A stretch of 64,000 bases of DNA from Polydactylus sextarius. Lineage: Eukaryota; Chordata; Actinopteri; Polynemidae. The stretch spans positions 8,953,501 to 9,017,500 of the forward strand of contig CM028920.1 in NCBI GenBank assembly GCA_016801845.1, written 5' to 3'. The number at the start of each line of letters is the position of its first letter. Position 1 is the first letter of the stretch. The position numbers and the translations under genes were made by a program. Below the pieces are notes generated by a model. That model was not told where the DNA came from, did no database searches, and saw nothing but the letters and a program-made list of their open reading frames with translations. Positions 48,709-62,084 of this stretch are shown in pieces.

Positions 48709-48722
48709 CCAGGAGATGGCGC
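48709..48722 (+). promoter_or_regulatory. CTCF-like motif, one mismatch
   Basis: CCAGGAGATGGCGC matches CCASYAGRKGGCRS except G at position 5. Same orientation as the motif at 45884, so the two bracket FGF21. Confidence 0.3.
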
Positions 48723-49047
48723 TCTCCTGTTTATTCATTCAGGTGCCATTAGCAATTAGTATATACATTAGCAGTTGGAAAGGAAGTTCCAGCTGTGCCA
48801 CCACTGCTCATGTCAAAAAATAGTGAGGAGAAAATTACAATTTGTGTTTAATTCAGGAATTCAGGGCAGATTATTTTCATTTGAAGGGGCATTCTCATCG
48901 CATTTCATCTGCAGTATGACTCCACTCACCCTTGACTGGGCAAAAGCATACAGTATGCATGGATACATCTATCTCCATGGCAACATATATAGATAGCAAA
49001 GGACTCTGTAACTATCAACAAGGACACTGATGAAAAGGTGCAGTTAT

Positions 49048-49134
49048 ACACACACACACAGACATATCTATATATATGTGTGTGTGTGTGTGTATATGTA
49101 GTATAAATATATATAAATATATATATATATATAT
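49048..49134. repeat. CA/TA/TG microsatellite cluster
   Basis: Short CA, TATA, TG and TAAATATA runs in succession. Confidence 0.9.
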
Positions 49135-49139
49135 GTAAT

Positions 49140-49149
49140 TTTATTTATT
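49140..49149 (-). terminator. PPFIA3: Possible PPFIA3 poly(A) signals
   Basis: Two overlapping AATAAA hexamers on the minus strand about 1.6 kb after the PPFIA3 stop. They adjoin a microsatellite, so this is tentative. Confidence 0.3.
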
Positions 49150-49761
49150 ACACAGTAGCGTTATTCAGCCTATTACTACTAGCCCATATTAACAGTAGCT
49201 AATAAATAACACTGCCACCTTCATCTACAGTGCACACACACACTATGAGACCAAATAAAAGGAATATACTACTTCTGTAAACTCCCCCTCTCAATCTCAT
49301 TCTTCACATTCCCTGCCTTAGTGCAAAGCATTAAATCTGTTATAAAGCAGAGTCCTTGGTGAACTATGTTTTTAATGGTCATGTTCTTAAAGGCGACAGA
49401 GAGCTGTCACAGCCACTTACCTGTGAGCAGTCAGTGCAAAAGGGACGAAGCTGCAAAATAACTCCTTCCATAGCATTTTTTTTTACAGGTATGTTTTTTA
49501 ATTACAGCTTTTACAATCATTATCATTATTGTTTATCATATTATATTCAATTATCATCACTACTCTCCAATAATATGAATTTAAATCATAACACAATTTC
49601 TTTTTTGTTTTTTTCTTCAAAATGTACACATACAAGTAGCATATCTTAAATGTCCATAATTTAAAACATAGTTCCTTTTTCAGCCTAAAATGAAATTACA
49701 GTCAGTCTTAAAACTAAGTATGAAATGAACGTACAGTTTAATACACACACATACGTACTGT

Positions 49762-49784
49762 ACATACATACATACATACATACA
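49762..49784. repeat. CATA microsatellite
   Basis: About six CATA units. Confidence 0.9.
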
Positions 49785-50365
49785 ATAGCAGTTATCATAA
49801 AAAATGATAAAAATAAAATACACACATTTTACAAAGTCCTGACCCAAGCTTCCACATCATTAGATGATTGATATCATGACGTTCACTCTAAAATGGTTGA
49901 TTTTGGCATGCATATTAACACAAATGCTCGACTTTTTTTTTTTTTTTTCCCCCAGTTTGAGCAGGATTTCATCATCATAAAGCACTTTGCTAATTGTCTC
50001 ATTGTCTTGACCTATTCACATTTGTGCATCTCATGTCTTGTTATGGCTTAAGAACATACGCTTTACATTTACTCTTATTACACTCACATTCTCCCACTGA
50101 AACTCCCCTCTCCCCAGACTCTACTGGGATGTTATGTTACTAGGCAAAGTATGTTCTATCGTCGGTCTAAGATCACCTGAAAGGATGTGTGTCGGGGTAT
50201 TATTCTCTTGATCTGAACAGGAATGCATTTTCCAATTTTAAAAACTATAAATTCAGTGTGTCAATATTGCCATCTCACACTCAAAAACAGAAGATGAATT
50301 CACGATAGGCAATGGTCACTTTCTACAGAATCAAACAGCATCATGCCACAACTATGGATCAAGAT

Positions 50366-50366
<1 letters not shown>

Positions 50367-50398
<32 letters not shown>
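50367..50398. repeat. GA microsatellite
   Basis: About 15 GA units in the presumed PPFIA3 3' UTR. Confidence 0.95.
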
Positions 50399-50402
<4 letters not shown>

Positions 50403-50776
50403 GATGAATAAACAGACATTCACTCATTATTTTTAACATCTTTTCAGAAATCATTCACTCATTGTCTTTGATTCTTCGAGGCTTCCAGCTCGAACGTCGT
50501 CGTCTCCTAGTGTCCATTTTTGATTTTGATCCTTAGTTTTTTTTTTTGTTGTTGTTGTTTTTTTTTCTTCAAAAATGTGTTTTTTTTTTTTTTTTTTGGT
50601 TTTTTCCTTGGGTTAGGATGGAGGCGGGGCTCTGCAAAATGGTACAAAACACTCTTGAGAAACCGTAATTGCTCCTGCTGAGATGTGACGTGTGATTTGG
50701 TGTTCACACGAGTTATTTTTAGCTACTGATACAATCGTCTGTCGTGGTGCTTTTTCTCACCTGGTGTGCTTATCTT

Positions 50777-50829
50777 TTAGCAGGAATATGTTCTCACGGA
50801 CCCCGACTCTCCTCTCGGACCAGAGTTTA
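50777..50829 (-). CDS. PPFIA3: PPFIA3 last coding exon (VRTYSC stop)
   Basis: 53 nt after tctctttcag: VNSGPRGESGSVRTYSC and stop TAA at 50777-50779. The terminal VRTYSC is the conserved liprin-alpha PDZ-binding C terminus. Confidence 0.95.
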
Positions 50830-51873
50830 CTGAAAGAGAGAAGAAAGTAAATTCTCTGAGACGATCAGACTCAAACTGAAAAAGATGAAGTTACGAATTT
50901 GAATAGAATGACAGGAAAACAAACGGAAGACTGCTAACTAAGTTAACTTCCTGGTATGTTCAGTACAAATTTATCTGTGCGAGATTTATCTCTCATCATA
51001 AAAACAGAAATATCAGTGTTTTATGTTTCCAAATATTCATGCATTTCTGGTGAAAACATGAAGGGAGACTTGTCATGGAAATTGATTGCCGTTAACTTCA
51101 GCCAATAGCGCTGAATTGTCATTAAAATACAAAATACAAAGAGAAGCATAAAGAGGACCAGGAAGCGTAGTCATCAGATGCAATTTTTGTAAATAACCCC
51201 TAGTTAAAAGAGAGGGATTTTTATTTTAAAAAATGCTACTCTGGTGCCTGAATAACTGAATGGTTATTGTTTTGGTACCACGCTGGCATATATACGCCAC
51301 ACAGTTGTTCACCGGTTCAAATCTCGACCGAGGTCAGCTTTCCTGTGTGTCTTTCTCCGACTCTCCTCCATGTTTCCTGTCTCTCTACACTGTCTCTATC
51401 ATTAAAGACAAATAAATAACAAAACAAATAATAATAACACTCTGAAAATTACTTTTTAGCTTATATTTGGACATATACTAGGAGATAAATGATCTAAAAC
51501 TGCAAAAATGTATTTTTCTTTTCATGAGGCCTTTTAAAATTTTCCAGTGCGCCTTAGCAGCCAAATAGTTCTAATTGTGAACCTTTGTTAAATGTCACAG
51601 GCTACTGTTCTCTCTCTATCACTGTTTCCAGTCTCAATTGTTCAAGGCGAGTACATCAAAAAAAATGACCTTATAAAACAACACATTATCCTCCCCTTTC
51701 CTGTCACATTGGTATGCCATTGACAGTTTCCTTGTATCTTTAATGGACTGTTTATATCTGACTCACTGACTTAGCCTGTAATGTAAGCCATGTTCCTGAA
51801 AGCACCACTTAACAAAGTTCTCATGTAAATATTGTCAGTCTGGTGTGCACGATCCAAAAGACATGTGAAAATC

Positions 51874-51904
<31 letters not shown>

Positions 51905-54900
51905 GTGGGAGTTTGTTGTATTTCCAGTATTTCCACATATTAAACAGACCAGTCTGTCACGAAGGGTCGAGGTGTCCAACAAGTCACGTCTAGATACAGA
52001 TACATAAGTTTCTATGTGTGTGTGTGTGTTCATCAGACAATGACAACACAACCACAAACTGTTAATGTTGATTGATCGCATCTCTGTTGGATTTAATCAT
52101 AAAAAAGGTACTGACTGAAGCCAGCATATCAGCGTGGTTCAGTTTTTGAAAAATAGTCATCAGTCATGTAAATGACAAGCAATTTAAAACAAACTAAGCC
52201 GATATGATTCATTAAAAAGTGGTAAAATAACCACTGCACCGATGAAGCTGCCTGCTTAAAAAATGCTGCACGATTAGGTGCGTTTCTTTCTTTCTCATCC
52301 CTTTTATTTCTACGCTACACGGTAACATCAGTTCTTAGATTAGATTAGAGGATGTTTTTTTCATCAACACTGTATTTTCTTTTGTGGAGTTTAAATAAGC
52401 AACGAACGTCAGGATAAAACTGCGCAAAAAAGAAATTGCATTTTTGTGCATTCAAATTTTTGAACACAATCTTCAGTCTAAGTCTGTAATATGACTGGTA
52501 CAATATGTCATCATGCACATTGTTTTTTTATTTTATTTTATTATTATTCTGACAGTGACGCTGTGATGCTGCGACTCCTCACCTTCACTCTGGACTTTTC
52601 TCAGCGTGACAGACGGGGTCGAGATGGCGGAGGCACGGAAGTTGGCAGGTAATGTTTCTGAGGAGTCGGAGGTCACGCCGCGAAGGTCCTTCTCTCTAAA
52701 CATCTTTCTCCACGACGGTGACCGCGTGAATGTTTTCGTGCCGTCCTGCAGAGACAATCAGTCAATTACATGAGTGATTACAAACAATCTATTTCGGGAT
52801 CTTCTTCATTATACATTAGTGGGGTTTAGCAAAGTAGTATTTGACAAAGCGGGATTTGTTGTGACAATATACTGCAGCTAACACAGTTTTTAGTCCTACA
52901 TGCTGTAACTAAGCAATTAGCACTGGTGTAAACACAGCTGAACCACTTTGGTATGCCAACAGTTTGCCAGCAGTTCATGCCCTGATGCCATGTTCGCTCT
53001 CGTTATGAGGAAGAGAGGCATTTCAGTCTGTTAGAGTGTTTTACCAGTCGAAAGGAAATGAGCCTCAAATTTAACAGAGGGCACAAATTAAAAAGTACGG
53101 ATCAAAGGTCCTATTGTAAAGTAAAATAGTCTCAGTCGAGGTGGTTACAATCGACACACACTCCCGCTCTCTGGCAGGAGTGATTATCTTGATTGATTGT
53201 CTACTGACAGTTTGCTTTGTCGTACCTCATCTGGCCTCCTCTCTGTTCCCATGGAGATGAGAGCATTGTACTCCTTCTCGAGGAGCTGTCTTGCCTGCAA
53301 CAGATAGACAAACAAGGTTTTTCAGATCATCATTAAGATAATTATAGAAGTGAAGATTAGGATTATCTTGGCCGTAAGCAAACACGAGGTGCGACAACGT
53401 GAATTTCTAACAGCGGAGAGATAATCTCTACACACAGACAGCGTTTCTCTACGAGCTAACAGTGATGTACCTGTGTGTTCTGATTGGGTATCTGGAGGAG
53501 GAGGGCCAAGTCAGTGTAGTCAAAGGTGTCATCTAGCGCTAGCAGGGCCCCGTGCACCCCGCTTTCTAATAGGTTGTCAGCAAACTCTTTCAGACCAATC
53601 GACTGCACCCAACACATCACTCGCTCATTGGACCACACCATCACATCTGTGGACGACACAGGCAGACGGGTTATCTTCACAGCATCACAGTGTGTAAATG
53701 TACTGAATGCTCTGGTATCATGTCTGATGAGAAGACACCACATTAACTACAAGTTTCACCTTGATTCTGATGTTGACTCTCATCCCTCCTCCTCTCCAGC
53801 TCCTTCCTGTCGTAGTTCAAGCGCTTCAAGCACATGATGCCATAGTGGAGACTCACCCTGTAAGTGAGAATCACATACTTAATTCATTTTCATCAAATCT
53901 CGTGTGTACAAATATGTACATGTTGGCTATATGTTACAAATAACACATGAATCTGTTGTTCAGACCTGTGGAAACTGTCCACCATTTTCAGCTGACCCCT
54001 CAGCTCTTTCTTGGTGAGATGATCAAGCATGCGAGCATCCACTAGTGACTCCATGAAGTACGAACGGTACTGGGGTAGACCCAAGCTTGGCAGCCATTCG
54101 TTTCCCACCCACTCGTGGTTCATGTCTCCATAGGCCAGGATCTGGAGGACAGAGGAGATAATGGACACAAATAGAGTGAAACGACAGAAAGAAACTGTGC
54201 ATAACAAACCACACCAAGAAAGAAACAATCCCAAGTCTCATATTTAGTTTATTGATTTTTTTTTCCTTGTAATGAAGTTAGTAACATCTAGGTCATTCAT
54301 TGGCCTGAAAAATTAAAAAAACAACATATATGATATTTGCAGTGTAGTTTACTATGACTACATCGTATTGGACTAAAGATAGTCTGTCACTTCTAATTCC
54401 ATTATCCGAGCCTTTGTTATAAACAACAAATCATGTTTTTATGTTTTTTGATGCTCTTTCATGTGGCAGACAGCCACAGCCTGCTGTTGTAAGGGAACAA
54501 ACAGACGACAAGAGCGCTCAAAGCAAAAGATGGTCTTTTATTACGTTAAGTTACACAAGCCTGTGAGTATATAAAACAGTGTCACACTCAAAGTAACTCT
54601 GTCATAATATCAGATTTACACTATGTAATTTCCAGAATTCAAGATAATTACATTACTGCAAAATCTTTGGTCATCTTTAATCTATTTTATAATCAGTTTT
54701 GTCAATTATATGCATTTTGTTATTTGCAAATATTAGAGAATACTGATACCAACATCATCAGAGTGTGAACCACACTGTTACTGTGTTACAGTGGAAAGAA
54801 GCAGAAATTATTTAAGGAGCACTATTATTATCATTATATGGGTGTTACTAATATTACATCTATAATTATTTTGTTCAAACATCAAATTCAAGACATAGGA

Positions 54901-57900
54901 TTTGTGGGCTGTAATGACAAAGGTTAACTATTTGTGGTGGTACCTTTTCCATGATGTCATCGGTTCTTTTTGAGAGTAAAATTAGGCACCATTGTCTAAC
55001 AAGGCATCTTTTATAAATGTGCTTTATAATGGCAAGACATTTATCAAGGTTCATAAATGATAAAGTATGAGCTCTACGTTAAGTTAAGTTTGGGTTGTCA
55101 GTTTGTGCAGAAGTTTACAACTCATAATTCAAAGAATAATGGCAATGTCTAACCAATTATGCAATGTTAGTAGATCAAATTTGAAGAAGTGTTTGGTTTA
55201 AATTGTCTGAGATTGTATGACTCAGACAATTGTGTTTGTGATTAAAACATTTTAAATAGTTTTAATATTCCATCATTTTTGAAAACGTCAAATCTGTTTC
55301 TAACGTAACATCAGATTTAAATGTTGCATCGATGCCACTGACAGAAACTCACCTGGTCCCAGCTGAACTCCTTCTGCTCCTTGTGGTTCAGGCAGGAGGA
55401 GAAACGAAAGAGAAAAAGGCACAGAGAGTCGCAGAGAGAGGGAAAGATCAGGAGAGGGGGAGAAGTGAGTGTGTGTTTTTTGGCGTTTGTGTGTTTGTTA
55501 TGGTGATTCGGTGTCAGGACAGAATGAGAGGAGGAGAGGAGAAGCAGAAGGAGGAAAAGTTTTGTTAGTGAGTGAGAATTAGTTGGAAAAAAACACTACA
55601 TCAAAACAGATTTCGAGGGAATAGTAAGGGAAAGGTGTAGCCAAACATGCCTAATTAGAGACAAAGGAGAAGAAAAGAGTTTATCAATATATGAACTCTG
55701 GTCAGTTTGCTTAGTATTAAAGAGGCCAAAACATAAACCAATGAATTATATGATGTTCCTATATACAGAAAAAGCTGCACCAGTGTTTGTAACACAAATC
55801 TCTCCATTTTATGTAAAGCGAGTAAATAAAAGATTTGATATGTAACATAATATTCAGTCTTACTGGCTTGGTTGCAGCAGTGAGAGACTCCATCTCAGCA
55901 TGTGTCATCCAGATATTACTGGTCGACTGTAATGACAGTAAACACACACACAACATCTGTCTCCATCTGTGACATGGGTGTATAGATTATTTTCCCAGCT
56001 GTATGAGCACATTTCAGAGTCATCCTTACAGAGCGAGTGCTCGCCGGCGCTGACGGACTAGTGAGGGAGACCATTTCCTGGATGGCCAGGCGGAGTTTGA
56101 GCCTGTGCAGAGGGTTGCTGATGCCGATCTCCCTCTGGATCTCTGTGTCCGAGAGGTTGGCCATGATGGCGCCGCTCTTCACGTTGGCGCGACACGCTGC
56201 CACATACCACGCCGGCATCCCGACCCACAGCTGGGTAAACAGAAAGAAGAGGAGGTAACATTTGTAATGATGATACTTTAAATCGATCATGTGACAAAAG
56301 CCAATTTTTTAAATATGACTTTTTTATTTGTTGAGTACAGACTGTGTCTGTAACCTGTTACTAAAATGTAATAGGGATGCTGGATATTTTTAGTCTTCTT
56401 CACACTTAATTGTGACCTCTTGAAACTTAGTAAACCCATTAATAACACATTATCAGACAAGCTGACCTTCCATTTAACTGGACACTTTGCCATGACATAC
56501 CTCAAGCCATGTCACAACAGTAGGGCCATCCCATGAGGCGAAAGGCAGACCCTGACGACAGGCTTCCTCTAAGAGGTCGTGCCTGGCAAGGAGAGTGGAA
56601 AACACAAGTTTGACAGAGATTAATTTCTACATATCTCACCTTACCACTGTATCCTTTTATAAATAGAAAATCACACTGAACTTGAGATACCATGACATTT
56701 GTGCCTTGCGGAGCCATAAGCCACATATATTCTTTAAATGAACGACACCAGGGGATTAAAAACCCCCCAGCCACTGACACCTGACTGTGTTATGTATTAA
56801 AGCACCAAAGCCTATAGCAGGGTTCAAAGAGCTCTGTATAACATGAGAACTGTGTGGAGAGATGACAGATCTCACTTCTTTTTGCTGCGACGGTCTTTTT
56901 CCACCGTTCCAGTCCCAAGTTTAGCCAGACCTAAGGGGTCAGCTGAACCCAGGTCATCAGAGGGTGTGGAGGCTGAAAAGACGACAAAGAAGTTAAACCT
57001 GATAATCGATCGCTGTTTATTATTTTCTCTTAAGTACTTTCCAATTCATTCACTAACCCAGTGAGGCAGATTCGCGCCCAGGTGCACCGATCCTCCCTTT
57101 TTCCTTTTTGCCAAACAGACGACCGATTGACGACTTAATGCTTTTCTTTTTGCTGGCTTTATGGAGAGAGTCCTGGCTGGCTGTGGTGGCGCCGTCGGCG
57201 GAGAGACTGGACGGACAGAGAGACCAATTAAAAACAGGATGAGCGGCAAAAAAAACAAAAAAAAAACAACAAAGGTGCTCAGTCTAGATGCTAATTTATA
57301 ACCCAAATAAGCTGTTTGTGAGTAAACATTTAGTGAGTGTACCTGCGAAATTCACGGTGGTCATCAAGGCCTGCCCCTGGATGAGTGTGTGTCATTCGGT
57401 CCAATCGTAAGGCTCGAGGAACAGGGGGAGGGGTGGAGTCGATCAAGGCAAGCGCTCTGCATTCTTCACCATCTTTGCTATTCTGTGAGGTGGAAGAAAA
57501 ATCAGTAGATTTGACACAAAGTTAGAGGTGACAATGACAAGCATCTGTAGCCTATGTCACAGCTGTGACACCTTCAACACAGTACCTGTCTATCAGTCTC
57601 CCTGGCAGGGGAATGTGGCAGTCGGGGGGTGGAATGTCCAGAACTGGGAGGTGAGGGAGACGCCAACGTTGAGGAGGTGATGGACGGGGTCATGTAGCCC
57701 CTTCCAACACTGTCCCGTCCTCCAAGAGAGGAGGGTGGAATCGGCGGGGCATCGAGGGCCACGCTGCTGACCCGACTCTCAATCTCTTCGGCCCTCAGCT
57801 CTGTGCTCTCCTTTTCCTCCTGAATCAACCTGAGAGACAAAAGAAAAAGAAACAAAAAAGAAAAACAGACCATTTGTAAATGATTTACAGTTTATAATTC

Positions 57901-60900
57901 TATTACTTCGGGTTCTTGGGTCTTTTAAACAATTTTTTACTGGTGATTCTGTAAGTTCTGTTGAAACATACTTAATCTCCTTGTTAATGGCCTCCAGTTG
58001 CTCTTGCAGCATGATGGCCAACGTCTGTACATCTGTCTGTCCGCTGGGAGAAAGAAGCTCTGACCCGAACAGAGTCTCCCTGTCCTCCTCGTCATCGGAG
58101 CAGCCTCCCTCCACACCGCCCTCATACCCAGAACTCAACATAGTGCCACTGTCCCACTCTCCATACTGGAAAAAAGTGAAAAATGTAGGTCGGGATGCAG
58201 GAAATGATATCATCCTGATAGCAAACACATCATTATCTCAGCTTGAACCCAGCACCTTGTTATCATCTCTAGGAGGCCCCCACCGGCCGCGGTGCGCCCG
58301 CCTGACCACCACCCCACTAGAGGAGCTGCCGTAGCCGGCCGGGAGCGAGCCTCCACCCTGGGGGTACCGCAGCTCTGAGGCGCTCCCTGGAAGAGATCTT
58401 CGAAAAAGGGTGGAGGGAAGTGAGCTCACGCTGCCCGCCCTATATGGTGAGATTCAAGAATTCCTTTGTTATGTCACAGCATTTGAAAATGACAATGTCC
58501 CAATTTTCTGCGTGTAAAGTTACAAACAAACAAGTCTCTCTAGAAAAACAAATAACATTAAAAGAGTCGCATCTATATGAATTAAGGAAGTATATATTAT
58601 TTGCATAGTTACTGGCCAGAACAATACCCCTTAGGTACAGTATTGGTAATTACCATTTAAAAAATAGATTTTAGTAGAAGTATATTAAAACTAAACAGAA
58701 GAGTAAACAAACACTGCTCAGATGGGGCAGCATACATATAGTATCCCATGGGAGATTTTGTTTTTATTTGAGCATTCACAAAATGTAGGACATACTGTAC
58801 CGCACAAATAAATTGCCTTAAAGGTTCATTGTGACTAACCTGGAATAAGAAGCACCGGGCCTGCCTCTCAGCTGATCCAGCTCCAGTTGGATTCGCTCCA
58901 GCTCAGCAAGCAGCTGCTCCTAAAGTACAAAGGAGAAAGGCTATAATCTGCCTTCTTTTCCAGCAGGAAAATGACCCCCATTTGTCAATCACATCACATC
59001 ATGTTCGTCTTGTTTGTGGGGACAAGTTCAACAAAACTGTTTTCGAAAAACTGGATTTTTTTTCTAACCTTTTCATAGAGTTGAATGTTCAGCAAAACTG
59101 TTAAACATTAACAAATCACCTTGACTCTTAACACACAGAACATGTGAGAATAAAATGATAAAGTATCTGAGAAGGGAAACAAGTACCTTATTAGCTAGAA
59201 GATCATCTTGGATTTTCTTCATATTGGCTAATTCCTCTGACAGAGCATTCTAGCAGAGCAGAAAAATAAATATACTCTTTTAAATTCTTATTTTCCACAA
59301 AATGTACTGCACCACTGATTCTTTTTTTCCTTACTTTCTCCTCTAGAGCTGCCATCCTCTCTTTGAGGTGGAGCTGCAGTCTCTCGTTGGACTCAGACAG
59401 AAGCTTGTCCACTGTATCTGAGAGACGTTTGTTGTGTTCGTCATTCATCTTCTCCCTCTGCCTTGCCTTAAAAATGAACAAAGACATAGGAGAGGTGCTG
59501 GAGGTGCTCTTTGATTTCACCAATTAAGGAGAATGTAGCAGTATAAGTAGAGTATAATAAATGATGTTACCCGCTGTAGTTCTTGATTCTTCTCCTCGAG
59601 TTGGGCTTCCATTTGCCGTAGTCGCTCTTCAAAGTTTCCGTGGCGCTCTTCTGCCTATATTACATGGAACATAAGGATATTTCCAAATTCTGCAAAACAT
59701 AAGAGGTTTCTAGAAGTTTTTAAGAGTTTTTTTTAATACCACAGGCTCAAAGTACCTTGTTGAGAGCAGCAACTCTTTGGGCAAGCTGGGCCTCGATCTC
59801 AGGCAAAGTCTCTGCCCTCTGCAGGGTCTGCTGGAGCTTCTGCTTAGCTTCATCCAGACGTTCCTGTAGCTGTCTGTTCTTCTCTTCACTCTGGACACAC
59901 GAAGACGAAAACACATGTGCATAAGGTCCAAAACACACCAGACTCATTTTCATGTTTCTAAACATTACAATAGCAATGGCAAGCATAGCAAAAGGTGAAG
60001 GCTACAGTAAACACTCCTTGCCTGTCTGTGCAGGGACTCTTTGCTGGCCAGCTCATTTTCCAGCTTGTCTTTGATATCATGGAGAGAAGTCGCCTCCCTC
60101 TGGGCACTAAGGTACCTGCATCCAACACAAAACCACCATCAAATGTCAGACTGATGTTGCGCTGAGTTTAATGAGTTAATAAAACTATCCCCTGATTGTT
60201 CAGTAAGGGTAACAATTTTACAAATAATGTTTTTTTTAAAAGATAACTTTTGTTTCATTACATTTTGAAATAATAAAATAATAAAAGAAAAAGAAAAATG
60301 TGACAGAAGCTGATTTCCACATCTTACAAAAGGAGTCTAAATCTTACTGAACCAAATTTAAACAGTGATGATAACTGTCAGGATTTGTCAGGGTTGAGTT
60401 ACCACAGCCCACGATCAGTTACTATGAACCTTTAGTAAACTGTGAGCCAGGTGCTTAGCAGTATGCTTTTTCTCACCCAGCTGAATTCTTGATTAAAATA
60501 TCATGCAAATGACATTATGTAAATCAACCTGTATAAAGACGTGTTAGGACACCTTTGCAACACATTGCCAGACAACAGGTGAAACATATGGTTCTTTTGC
60601 TATGTTCATTAAAGCCAAAGAGTGAAATTCTGCTTTTTTTAAAAAAGAAAAAAAAAAGGTGAGAGTCCTGACAATAACTAATAGATTCCTCAAATGGTAA
60701 AAGTTACCTGCGTTCTAGTGTTGTAATCCTCTCCTCCATGTCCTCCCTTTGACAAAGAGCCTAAAGGAGACAGTGATAAATCGTGAAACATGATAAAAGC
60801 CAAATGTTCCTTAACTTATATAATAAAAAAATAAAATAAGTGGTCGATTTTATTGCTGTGGAGGTGCAGTTATTTACTATTAATTCTGCATTTATTTTAG

Positions 60901-62022
60901 ACTTCAGGGGCAATAAGCAAAAATCCACCTCATAACTATTTCATTTATCTGAATTCCCTCCTCATTACAAAATAAACCATATTAGTACTTCTACAACATA
61001 TGTCCATTGTGTTCAAATATACACTTGTAGCCCCGGGAGTCGAGGGAGCTCAGGGTCTTGGCCAGGAAGAGACAGATTGGCCCAACAGACCTCTTTCACT
61101 TCCCTTTGGAGCTTCTGATTGGCCTCCTCCGACTTCGTCACCTCCCTCCTGGCGGCCGCAAGCTGTTCCTCTATTTCCCCAACCTGACGTGACACAGAGA
61201 AGGCACACGAGATGACACAGTTTGAACCTACGTGAGTCAGTGTTAACAGCCACATCACCGAGCGTAAATAGACATGAGAGGGATCGACTACAAATGTCTG
61301 TCTGGTCAGTGAAACATGTTTAAAAAGCACCACTGATGTAAGTGTAACATGTTGACAACTAACGTGCAGAATCTGCTTCGTTGTGACGCTGTGTTTTTAT
61401 ACTGTTGTTTTTGTACTTTTATCATCTCAGTTCTCCATCTAAATACTTTTGACCCATTACATACAATTTTATTGTGCACTACACATTCTATGTATGGCTT
61501 TTCAAAGCAGCTGTAATAGTCAATGTGGCCACAAGAGGGGAGAGGGAGACCATGCAGTAGACACACTATATATGTTGTTCCCCTCCTCATTGAGATGTAC
61601 TGTTGGAAATGCTTGTGGAATAACCTGGCACCATTTAACAGAGTGCAACAAGGGAGTTTATTATATTAGTCAGTGTTCATTTCATTGTACTAGATTAGAA
61701 AACATACAGGAAGACGTATAACAAAGTACATATCTATCCCTCTTCTTGTGAAGACCAATATTGACTACCTCTGGTATGTTACTAACCCAAACACTATAAC
61801 AATCTCCACTAAAATAAATCCTTTACCACTTATCATAACCTTAACCTAACACACAATGTCCAAAGTGAGAAGAGATACTGGTCATTTTACATATTCATTA
61901 TTTTTTTTAAAGCTTTAACTTTGATTGTTGCTCAGTGTTGCTGAGAAACATCCAAAACGCTTAAAGCCTGAAGTGAAATCCTAACGGTAGTGAAAATGTT
62001 CTGATTTGATAGAGATACAGGA

Positions 62023-62084
<62 letters not shown>

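Larger units (their letters stand above)
47508..50776. other. Region between FGF21 and PPFIA3; PPFIA3 3' UTR in part
   Basis: No coding exon was seen. It holds microsatellites (48160-48177, 49048-49134, 49762-49784, 50367-50398), T runs and a CTCF-like motif at 48709-48722. The right part is presumably PPFIA3 3' UTR on the minus strand, and the left part FGF21 upstream sequence. Confidence 0.6.
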
